Shown here in pieces: positions 1-6,140 of a DNA stretch of 10,668 nt. The first letter of the stretch is position 1, and each line of letters starts with the position of its first letter. Under the pieces are notes generated by a model. The model ran no database searches and had not been told where the DNA came from. It saw only the letters and a list, made by a program, of their open reading frames with translations. Source of the DNA: Cytophagales bacterium. Lineage in GTDB: Bacteria > Bacteroidota > Bacteroidia > Cytophagales > Cyclobacteriaceae. The position numbers were made by a program, and so were the translations under genes. The stretch covers positions 1 to 10,668 of the forward strand of contig DPLR01000542.1 of NCBI GenBank assembly GCA_003541895.1. Reading direction: 5' to 3'.

Positions 1-686
1 ATTGGGTTTTTAGAAGTTTTTCCCTCGGCTTTTATTTTGACAAACAACGGAGACTCCTCCATTCTCATGCGGATGTAAATAGAGATCGCCACCAAAATAG
101 CCGACACTAAAAACGGAATGCGCCAACCCCAGATTCCAAATTCATCCGAAGGCATTGACTGACGAACAATCAAAATCACACCCAGCGATACAAACAAACC
201 AAGTGTTGCTGTAGTTTGAATGAAGCTTGTATAAAAACCTCTCTCTCCTTTCGGTGAATGCTCAGCTACGTAAGTTGCAGCACCTCCATATTCACCACCG
301 AGTGCCAAGCCTTGAACAAAGCGCAATAACAAAACAATAATGGGTGCAAAAATTCCGATCGTTTCATAACCGGGAACGAGGCCGATCAAAAATGTGGAGC
401 CGCCCATTAAAATCAACGTGACGAGAAACGTGTATTTGCGCCCGACTTTATCGCCCAGTCTTCCAAACACTAAAGCACCAAAAGGCCGAACGACAAAACC
501 AGCTGCGAACGTGGCGAGTGTAAAAAGTAAAGCAGCCGTTGGGTTTGTCTTCGGAAAAAATTGCTGCGCCAAAATAGTGGAGAGACTTCCGAAAATATAA
601 AAGTCATACCACTCAATGAGTGTTCCTACGGACGATGCGGTGATGACCGTCCAGAGTGTTTTGGGAGAATCTTTTTTATGCGACAT
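1..686 (-). CDS. MHS-family MFS transporter (metabolite:H+ symporter), 3' part cut by window edge
   Basis: Inner-membrane secondary transporter of the metabolite:H+ symporter branch of the major facilitator superfamily, whose members import organic acids, betaines or shikimate with protons. The first 228 residues are present, reading from ATG at 686 off the left edge. Visible are the family N-terminus GTLIEWYDFYIFG (21-33), the MFS loop 2-3 motif FGRLGDKVGRK (74-84), the MHS signature RFVQGLALGGEYGG (122-135) followed by AEHSP (141-145), and GWRIPF (187-192) before the sixth membrane segment. MHS proteins are usually 430-560 residues, so about half is missing. It begins 76 bp after the subunit-3 gene on the same strand, so it may be co-transcribed or have its own promoter. 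A degenerate heptamer tract lies just upstream of the start. The substrate cannot be deduced; a link to the neighbouring sugar dehydrogenase is inference. Confidence 0.93.
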   Translation of the reverse strand, partial: MSHKKDSPKTLWTVITASSVGTLIEWYDFYIFGSLSTILAQQFFPKTNPTAALLFTLATFAAGFVVRPFGALVFGRLGDKVGRKYTFLVTLILMGGSTFLIGLVPGYETIGIFAPIIVLLLRFVQGLALGGEYGGAATYVAEHSPKGERGFYTSFIQTTATLGLFVSLGVILIVRQSMPSDEFGIWGWRIPFLVSAILVAISIYIRMRMEESPLFVKIKAEGKTSKNP

Positions 687-694
687 GAACTCAA

Positions 695-722
695 TTTCAA
701 AATACAATTCTCAAATTCCAAA
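695..722 (-). repeat. Degenerate heptanucleotide tandem tract, consensus TTTGRAA, upstream of the transporter
   Basis: On the minus strand four adjacent 7-base units can be read: TTTGGAA (722-716), TTTGAGA (715-709), ATTGTAT (708-702) and TTTGAAA (701-695). A fading fifth unit, TTGAGTT (694-688), runs almost into the ATG at 686. The units share a TTTG-like core. The tract fills most of the 76-bp gap between the subunit-3 gene and the transporter. It is AT-rich, so some periodicity may be chance. Tracts with TTTG cores could also look like Bacteroidota -33 or -7 promoter elements, but the spacing here does not fit the consensus. Confidence 0.5.
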
Positions 723-762
723 TTGAAATCAATCTGTTATCCGAGACCTTATTTGAAAATGA

Positions 763-1347
763 TTATGCCCAGGTCTTTCCGGCTTCGCTCAGCGGAACGC
801 AACCGTGATAAGCGCCTGGCACTTGATTGTATTGAAGTACTTTGGTAGCGCCAGGTTCTGAGGTGAAAAAAGCAAACATGGTCAGTTGCTTCAACTTCAA
901 AATAAAAGGCCGCGGTGTGCTGGGTTTTGCCTTCTCAGCATTGACCGCATCATCGTGAACTTGCTTTAAATATTTTACTTGTTCTTCTGGACTGCCTTCA
1001 ACAAAACGATCTCCAAAAGCGCGAATCGCCATTTCGTCAAACTCTTTCATCCCGTCCAAAAATAATTTTTGATCTTCTTCCTTGTAACAATTCTTCACAA
1101 GCAGATCAATAAATTGTGAAACTCCAACATCAGTTGCTCCGGGTGTATCTGTTCTGGGGATGATGATCTCCGCTGCCTGACTTATAAGTAAAGCCTGATC
1201 TTCAGTAAAGAACACAGGCTTATAATTGAGTGCAGGTGTGTTTCTACAACTTTCTAAAATTGACATTAGGGCAGATGAACAAACTGCAACTCCCAACATC
1301 ATTGCCGTTTTGCGGATAGCTTCTCTCCTATCGATTAATGTTTCCAT
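763..1347 (-). CDS. Gluconate 2-dehydrogenase subunit 3 family protein
   Basis: Small accessory subunit (PF13618 type) that accompanies GMC flavoprotein dehydrogenases of sugars and polyols, needed in known systems for maturation and export of the large subunit. The ATG at 1347 is preferred over an in-frame TTG at 1356 and gives 194 residues, usual for the family. The N-terminus has a twin-arginine-like stretch DRREAIRKT (6-14), a hydrophobic segment at about 15-31, and a cysteine in LESC (31-34) that could be a weak lipobox. Family hallmarks are IIPRTDTPGA (62-71) and, near the C-terminus, FFTSEPGA (160-167) and VPGAYHGCVPL (176-186). It starts 23 bp after the stop of the GMC gene, so the two almost certainly share a transcript and a complex. 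Lipoprotein status is uncertain because LESC is a poor match to the usual consensus. Confidence 0.92.
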   Translation of the reverse strand: METLIDRREAIRKTAMMLGVAVCSSALMSILESCRNTPALNYKPVFFTEDQALLISQAAEIIIPRTDTPGATDVGVSQFIDLLVKNCYKEEDQKLFLDGMKEFDEMAIRAFGDRFVEGSPEEQVKYLKQVHDDAVNAEKAKPSTPRPFILKLKQLTMFAFFTSEPGATKVLQYNQVPGAYHGCVPLSEAGKTWA

Positions 1348-1370
1348 AATTCTCAATCTAAAATGTCAAC

Positions 1371-3077
1371 TTATAAATTTTGTTTTTTCAATTCACTCAC
1401 GGCATAATCAACAGCACGTGCGGTAAAAGCCATGTAAGTGAGTGAAGGATTCTGACAAGCTGACGAAGTCATAAACGATCCGTCAGTTACAAACACATTT
1501 TTGCAAGCGTGTACTTGGTTGTATTTATTCAGCACACTGGTTTTTGGGTCTTTGCCCATGCGCGCGGTTCCCATTTCATGAATACCAAGACCCGGCCCGC
1601 CAATGTTATCATACTTGCGAACATTTTTTACGCCAGTCGCTTCCAACATTTCAGCAGCATCGTTTGCCATATCCACACGCATTTTCTTTTCGTTGTCTTT
1701 AAACTCCACATCGAAGTCTATTACGTACATACCATGTTTATCTTTCTTGTTTTTATTGATGGTCATGCGATTGCTGTGCACCGGTAAAAATTCACCGAAG
1801 CCGGTCATTCCCAAATGCCATTTGCCAGGGGTAGTTACAGCTTGTTTAAGGTCGGCACCAATCTGAAGTTCGGCTACATGTTTCATCCAACCGTCTCTGC
1901 TGCCACCTCCCTGATAGCCAAACCCGCGGATGTAATCTCTCTTGTCAGATCCAACGTTTCGGTATCGTGGAATATAAAATCCGTTTGCCCTGTGACCAGT
2001 ATAGTATTTGTCTTCAAGACCATCTAACTCACCACTCGCACCAACACCTAGATGATGATCCATTATGTTACAACCCAATTCACCGCTATCATTTCCAAAG
2101 CCATTCGGGAAACGCTTTGAAATGGAATTCAGCATGATGTAAGCAGAACCAAAAGTGGATGCGCACAAGAAAATTACTTTGGCATAAAATTCAATTTGCT
2201 CACCTGTTTCGGAATCAAGCACTTTCACTCCAGTTGCTTTGCCTTTTTGCTCATCGTAAATCAACTCGTAAACAATAGAGTTAGGGCGCAAAGTCATGTT
2301 GCTGGTTTTTTCTGCGGCAGGAATCGTGCAAGAGTTGCTGCTGAAGTAACCACCAAACGGACATCCACGAATACACAAATCTCTGAACTGACAAGTGCCA
2401 CGCCAAGGTGTGTGCGGTAGTGGGGCCGTTGCATGAGCTGTTCGCCCAATGGTCAGCAAACGATTAAATTTATCCTTGACGGCTTTTTTCAATTCCAGCT
2501 CGGCACAATTCAATTCCATGGGCGGTAAATATTTTCCATCGGGAAGTCCTGGATAATTTTCTGCCTGACCACTTATGCCGGCATAGGTTTCAACATAATC
2601 GTACCAGGGAGCAATTTCTGCATAACGTACTGGCCAATCTACCCCGATGCTGTCTTTTAAATTCGCTGCAAAATCCATTTGGCTCAACCGATAGCTCTGC
2701 CTTCCCCACATGATGGAGCGACCACCAACGTGATAACCGCGCATCCAATCGAAACGCTTCGTCTCAGTATAAGGATAGTCGATGTCGTTTACGAACCAAT
2801 GTTTAGAACTTGGCCTAACGGTATAACCAGTTCTATTCTGAACGCTTTGATTTTTTAAATCTTCCTGTGTAGGTCTGTCGCCATTCGGGAGCTCCCATGG
2901 ATGTTTGTTGGTAGTAGGGTAATCATCCGGATGTTTCACCATTCTTCCTCGTTCAAGCACCAACGTCTTCAACCCCTTTTCAGTGAGTTCTTTCGCTGCC
3001 CAACCACCGCTTATGCCCGTGCCAACCACTATAGCATCAAACGTATTCTTCTTTTCGGCTTCGGTATTTAAGTTCAT
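1371..3077 (-). CDS. GMC-family FAD-dependent dehydrogenase (gluconate/glucose dehydrogenase large-subunit type)
   Basis: Flavoprotein of the glucose-methanol-choline family (568 residues) that oxidises a sugar, sugar acid or polyol and passes electrons to a membrane carrier rather than to NAD. The Rossmann motif GTGISG is at 19-24, with the dinucleotide-binding acid in LERG (41-44). A GMC signature lies around GGRSIMWGRQ (118-127). The C-terminal domain has HEMGTARMG (500-508) and TDGS (531-534), then CQNPSLT (541-547). H500 and N543 match the His-Asn catalytic pair of pyranose 2-oxidase relatives. C229, C235 and C239 have the C-x5-C-x3-C spacing of the [3Fe-4S]-binding cysteines of bacterial FAD glucose dehydrogenase. 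No signal peptide is seen, so export would depend on the Tat-like subunit 3 encoded directly downstream. No cytochrome c subunit is encoded in the window. The substrate is unknown. Confidence 0.93.
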   Translation of the reverse strand: MNLNTEAEKKNTFDAIVVGTGISGGWAAKELTEKGLKTLVLERGRMVKHPDDYPTTNKHPWELPNGDRPTQEDLKNQSVQNRTGYTVRPSSKHWFVNDIDYPYTETKRFDWMRGYHVGGRSIMWGRQSYRLSQMDFAANLKDSIGVDWPVRYAEIAPWYDYVETYAGISGQAENYPGLPDGKYLPPMELNCAELELKKAVKDKFNRLLTIGRTAHATAPLPHTPWRGTCQFRDLCIRGCPFGGYFSSNSCTIPAAEKTSNMTLRPNSIVYELIYDEQKGKATGVKVLDSETGEQIEFYAKVIFLCASTFGSAYIMLNSISKRFPNGFGNDSGELGCNIMDHHLGVGASGELDGLEDKYYTGHRANGFYIPRYRNVGSDKRDYIRGFGYQGGGSRDGWMKHVAELQIGADLKQAVTTPGKWHLGMTGFGEFLPVHSNRMTINKNKKDKHGMYVIDFDVEFKDNEKKMRVDMANDAAEMLEATGVKNVRKYDNIGGPGLGIHEMGTARMGKDPKTSVLNKYNQVHACKNVFVTDGSFMTSSACQNPSLTYMAFTARAVDYAVSELKKQNL

Positions 3078-3151
3078 GACTTCTTATGATTCAGTTTGAA
3101 TGGGGAAGGTAAAAATTTTTTTAAGATATGCGAATGGAATTAACAATGTTT
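3078..3151 (-). other. 74-bp gap between TIGR02757 gene and GMC gene; possible promoter region, not resolved
   Basis: This is one of the two larger gaps in the leftward gene series and separates the envelope genes from the dehydrogenase genes, so a separate promoter for the GMC gene is plausible. On the minus strand it contains TATCTT followed by an A-run and T-run, but no good TTTG / TAnnTTTG pair at proper spacing. A 5-bp inverted repeat ATTCA-GTT-TGAAT (3089-3101) lies 12 bases before the GMC ATG. It is too short to call an operator or terminator. Confidence 0.25.
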
Positions 3152-3928
3152 TCAGAATTTTTCGACCACACCTAAACCAAAAAGGACGAAATCATATTTC
3201 ACGGGATCGTGCGGGTCAAGTTTTTTTAAATTCGATGTAAGTTCTATGGCAGTTTCCCAATCCATTTGCTTTCTCTTAATCAATTTTAATTTGCGAGCCA
3301 CACGCTCCACATGTACATCGCAAGGACAAATGAGTTGAGCAGCTGAAATATTTTTCCAGATGCCAAAATCAACTCCCGATTTATCTTGCCTCACCATCCA
3401 ACGCAAATACATATTGATTCTTTTGCAAGCTGATTTCCTCTCGGGAGTCGGAATATGTTTTTTCGTACGCTGAGGAAAATCTTCGAGACTAAAAAACAAT
3501 CGATGAAAATGGATCAGTGCGTTTCCTACATGCTCATCGGAAGGGCTTACTTTAAACGCTTGTTCGAGCGAATCATTTTTCCGGTAATACTGCGAAAGGA
3601 ATTCGGCAAAATACAATGCATCGGTTTCGTTGAAGGTACGGTGCTTGAATCCTTTGAAATTTTTAAAGTCTTTCGCCTTACAATGCAAGAGAAATTCGTG
3701 AGGCGAATTATCCATGCGCTCCATAAATTCTTTCGACTTATTGATGATCGTTACGCGTTGACCCCAAGCCAGCACGGCAGCGATTAGCCCTGCTATTTCG
3801 ATGTCTTGCTTTTTTTTGAATTGATGTGGAATGCTGATCGGGTCGCTCTCAATAAAGTTAGATTGATTAAATTGAAGGAGTTTCTCATCAAAAAATTCGC
3901 GGAGGTAAGAAATGCGATCGGGCTTCAC
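3152..3928 (-). CDS. TIGR02757 / DUF2400 family protein, function unknown
   Basis: Conserved protein of 258 residues, the usual size for this family, found mainly in Bacteroidota and some proteobacteria and spirochaetes, with no established function. Recognisable positions are DPISIPHQF (29-37), DIEIAGLIAAVLAWGQR (42-58), GVDFGIW (185-191), CPCDVHVERVARKL (201-214) and LDPHDPVKYDFVLFGLGV (237-254). The stretch around D204 resembles the DTHVxRV region of HhH-GPD DNA glycosylases such as endonuclease III, where that Asp is catalytic. A distant link to DNA repair is my inference. The start is a GTG at 3928, the codon immediately after the TAA of the OmpA gene and in the same frame. No other start gives the family N-terminal length. 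Translation is therefore probably coupled to the OmpA gene. Confidence 0.88.
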   Translation of the reverse strand: MKPDRISYLREFFDEKLLQFNQSNFIESDPISIPHQFKKKQDIEIAGLIAAVLAWGQRVTIINKSKEFMERMDNSPHEFLLHCKAKDFKNFKGFKHRTFNETDALYFAEFLSQYYRKNDSLEQAFKVSPSDEHVGNALIHFHRLFFSLEDFPQRTKKHIPTPERKSACKRINMYLRWMVRQDKSGVDFGIWKNISAAQLICPCDVHVERVARKLKLIKRKQMDWETAIELTSNLKKLDPHDPVKYDFVLFGLGVVEKF

Positions 3929-5032
3929 TTAATCCAGAAACTTAGCCTCCACCCTTCGGTTCAGTGCACGTGCTTCTTCATCCGATCCTTCTTGAATCGG
4001 TTTGCTCTTGCCAAAGCCGCGGATTCGTATCCTTTCACTCGACACGCCATTCTGCACCAGATATTCGCTCACGGTAAGTGCGCGGGTTTGAGATAGACGC
4101 AAATTATACTCGGCTGATCCTTGGTCATCGGTGTGACCCGAAAGCTCAACTCTCCATTTGGGGTTTTTCTTTAACACCAAAATGAGTCGGTTCAATTCCG
4201 GATACGATGTGGGTAGCAACTGATAACTATCAAAAGAAAAACGAATGTGCTTGAGCGTGTAAACTTCATTGGTGCGCACGTCATTTTCATCAATGCTCAG
4301 CGTGTCTTTCAGCGCAGTGGCATGCACCGTAGAATCTATTTCTACCAGCGAAACTTCATCAATAAAAAAGTAGGCTGCCTTGCTCAATAATTTTTCATTG
4401 ACTGGAGAAAAATCGAGGTAAACACTTTTTGTCTCTTCGCCTGAAGAAAAATTTCCGATGGTGATAAAGCCTTCGCCACCTTTCGCTACATAATCGAAAT
4501 GAACACGATTCCACAACCGCGTTCCTTGGTTGTAAGCCGAATCCATCACATGCGTGAACGTGGGCTTTACATCGATGATCTGATCATGGTTAAAAAAAAT
4601 AGCTGAATCAGAAAGCAAAACGCCAATACGGTCGATGGCAAATTTTGAATACGATGACAATTTAAAATATAATTCTACCCGGTATGTTCTTCCCGTGATC
4701 AACCGTTCATTCAACTTTGCTTGCAGATACTCGCGGTAATTAATTTTATTAATCCACATGTAAATTCCGCAGTAGCCATTGCCTTCGAGGGCATTGGTAA
4801 CACCGGCCCAATTCCTGGGCACACCCGCATCTACAAAACTGCATCGGTTAAACATATCGGGCGTGCCAAGCGATGGCGAATACCAGCCCGGAGCAAAATT
4901 CTTTACACCAAAATAACTAAACGAAGAAGGACACTGATAATACGATTCAAACCCGGGGTTCGGCACTAAGTTTTGTGCCGAAACAAATCCGGCAACACAG
5001 ACGCAACAGAATAATGTGGTCCATGTTTTCAT
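3929..5032 (-). CDS. OmpA-family outer membrane / periplasmic peptidoglycan-binding protein
   Basis: Secreted envelope protein of 367 residues. A signal peptide (1-19, ending VSA before QNLVPNPGFE) is followed by a domain at about 20-235 of jelly-roll type, common in Bacteroidota OmpA-like proteins that begin NLVPNPGFE and carry a nearby conserved Cys (C34). It ends in FFIDEVSL (222-229). The C-terminal OmpA domain (about 255-367) shows FSFDS (265-269), LSGHTDDQG (297-305), NLRLSQTRA (310-318), RGFGKSKPI (338-346) and NRRVEAKFL (358-366). D302 and R317 match the residues that grip diaminopimelate in Acinetobacter OmpA. The protein likely tethers the outer membrane or an attached partner to the cell wall. 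It starts 7 bp after the LysM gene and abuts the TIGR02757 gene. The ligand of the N-terminal domain is unknown. Confidence 0.92.
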   Translation of the reverse strand: MKTWTTLFCCVCVAGFVSAQNLVPNPGFESYYQCPSSFSYFGVKNFAPGWYSPSLGTPDMFNRCSFVDAGVPRNWAGVTNALEGNGYCGIYMWINKINYREYLQAKLNERLITGRTYRVELYFKLSSYSKFAIDRIGVLLSDSAIFFNHDQIIDVKPTFTHVMDSAYNQGTRLWNRVHFDYVAKGGEGFITIGNFSSGEETKSVYLDFSPVNEKLLSKAAYFFIDEVSLVEIDSTVHATALKDTLSIDENDVRTNEVYTLKHIRFSFDSYQLLPTSYPELNRLILVLKKNPKWRVELSGHTDDQGSAEYNLRLSQTRALTVSEYLVQNGVSSERIRIRGFGKSKPIQEGSDEEARALNRRVEAKFLD

Positions 5033-5039
5033 TGCGAAT

Positions 5040-6104
5040 CTATTTATACCGAATCACTTCTACAGCAAACCGCTGATCCGTTGCTCCTAACTTATCATAG
5101 GCGGATTTTGAAATCTTAACCACTGTGTCGTCTGACGAGTTCAAGGCGCTCACTACGCGCACAAAAACTTCATTATTGGTAGTTGTGTTTCTCACTTTAA
5201 TGATTGATCCCGGTTTTGCTGATTTATGTTGCGCTAAATATTTACGATTGCCTTCCGTACCCTCTAAAAGTGTAGCCATTCCTTTTTCGTGAATCTCGTC
5301 AGTACCGATCACGGTTTCAGAAATTTTTACTTCTTGTACAGGCTGCGTCTGTTTATTCAAAGTCACCTGCGTTTGCTCAGTTGTTGTAACCGTTTCCTTC
5401 GTGCTCATCGGAGGAAGAACAAACAAAACCTGCCCTGGCTTTATGTCGGTGCCATCAAGATTGTTCCACTCTTTCAACTGTTGAATGGATGCTCCGTACA
5501 TTTTTGCGATGGAATAAAAAGTTTCTTTCTCAGTAACGGTGTGCGTGCCTTTCAACGTTTTGGCATCGGGCAGTTTATTTTTTTCGGTTGCTTTCACCAC
5601 TTCAACGGCCGATTTCTTTTTGATAATCAAATCCATTCCCGACTTGAGTGCGTTGCCGCTAAGGTTGTTCCATTTCTTAATATCGTCTATTGAAACTTCA
5701 TAGAGTTTAGAAATGGAGAACAAGGTTTCCTTCGCACCCACTTTATGTATAACGTTTCCATTTTCGATTTTTGCTTTCGTGCGTGGCACGTACGGCACTT
5801 TCAATTCCATTCCTATTTTCAGCCCTGCACCTGCTTCCGGATTTTCTTGGGCAAGTTCATTCACCGGGATCTGATATCTTCTTGCTATAGAGAATAAAGA
5901 TTCTTTTGGATCTACTTGGTGAATAATGTACTGCTTGCCGTTGATCGTCTCCATGCGCAGTGAATCAAAGGGCGCAGCCTTAGCCGAAAAACTAACCGTG
6001 CAAATTCCTACCAACAAAGCCAATGTGCCTTTCCAATATCCAGCACCTAGTATCCAGCATCTAGTACCCAGTCGCCAACTTCTATTCTCTTTGTTCACCT
6101 TCAT
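5040..6104 (-). CDS. Secreted protein with three LysM domains and a C-terminal RlpA-like double-psi beta-barrel
   Basis: Envelope protein of 354 residues that probably binds peptidoglycan through three LysM repeats, at about 59-103, 118-162 and 187-229. Each has the pattern of E(S/T)L/F-xSIA/S, an N/WNN turn and a GxxL end. A linker rich in T, Q and V (230-265) leads to a domain at 272-352 with HEKGMATLL (272-280), KPGSIIKVRN (297-306) and VFVRVV (313-318). This resembles the DPBB domain of RlpA-like proteins. The signal peptide appears to be WKGTLALLVGICTVSFSAKA (24-43), cleaved at AKA/AP. It is preceded by about 23 unusual residues encoded partly by a heptanucleotide tandem repeat. ATG 6104 is the only reasonable start. 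It is the first gene leftward from the divergent promoter gap, 7 bp before the OmpA gene. A lytic or structural wall role is inference. Confidence 0.9.
   Translation of the reverse strand: MKVNKENRSWRLGTRCWILGAGYWKGTLALLVGICTVSFSAKAAPFDSLRMETINGKQYIIHQVDPKESLFSIARRYQIPVNELAQENPEAGAGLKIGMELKVPYVPRTKAKIENGNVIHKVGAKETLFSISKLYEVSIDDIKKWNNLSGNALKSGMDLIIKKKSAVEVVKATEKNKLPDAKTLKGTHTVTEKETFYSIAKMYGASIQQLKEWNNLDGTDIKPGQVLFVLPPMSTKETVTTTEQTQVTLNKQTQPVQEVKISETVIGTDEIHEKGMATLLEGTEGNRKYLAQHKSAKPGSIIKVRNTTTNNEVFVRVVSALNSSDDTVVKISKSAYDKLGATDQRFAVEVIRYK
6038..6072 (-). repeat. Heptanucleotide tandem repeat (5 clear units, RCTRGRT) inside the LysM gene 5' end
   Basis: On the plus strand five adjacent 7-base units follow the pattern AYCYAGY: ATCCAGC (6038-6044), ACCTAGT (6045-6051), ATCCAGC (6052-6058), ATCTAGT (6059-6065) and ACCCAGT (6066-6072). 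Degenerate flanking units are TTCCAAT (6031-6037) and CGCCAAC (6073-6079). All substitutions are transitions at three fixed positions. The tract encodes the odd Trp/Gly-rich peptide between the start codon and the signal peptide of the LysM protein. Seven is not a multiple of three, so gain or loss of one unit would shift the frame. Confidence 0.85.
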
Positions 6105-6140
6105 GTTTTATCTTTATACAAAAATACAATTTAGATCGTG
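6105..6140. promoter_or_regulatory. Divergent promoter gap between LysM gene and nfeD
   Basis: This gap separates the two divergent gene series and should hold promoters for both. On the minus strand TATTTTTG (6126-6119) is a perfect match to the Bacteroidota -7 element TAnnTTTG. It sits about 14 bases before the LysM ATG, implying a very short leader. About 21 bases upstream is TTTC, a weak -33 element lying within the nfeD start region. On the plus strand TATCTTTA (6109-6116) matches the -7 element in 7 of 8 positions and precedes nfeD. The closest TTTG upstream is only about 15 bases away, which is short. The elements are seen; their use is inference. Confidence 0.5.

Noticed and set aside
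693..727. ATTTCAA / TTGAAAT inverted repeat as a terminator for the subunit-3 gene
   Set aside because: The arms are 7 bp, AT-only apart from one pair, with a loop of about 20 bases and no T-run; it is better explained by the heptamer periodicity.
394..848. Two plus-strand open frames opposite the transporter and subunit-3 genes
   Set aside because: The minus-strand reading gives an unmistakable MHS transporter and the family C-terminus of subunit 3; the plus-strand products have no recognisable features.
1348..1356. TTG start three codons upstream for the subunit-3 gene
   Set aside because: An ATG at 1347 places the twin-arginine stretch close to the N-terminus as in relatives; the TTG adds only three residues.
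3110..3125. A-run/T-run palindrome as a terminator between the TIGR02757 and GMC genes
   Set aside because: It has no G+C-containing stem and is a simple homopolymer junction.
5289..5693. 134-residue open frame on the plus strand
   Set aside because: It is antisense to the LysM gene, whose domains are clear; the Phe/Leu/Cys-rich product is typical of a shadow frame.
6138..6140. GTG start one codon upstream for nfeD
   Set aside because: The adjacent ATG at 6141 is the stronger start codon and the difference is a single residue.
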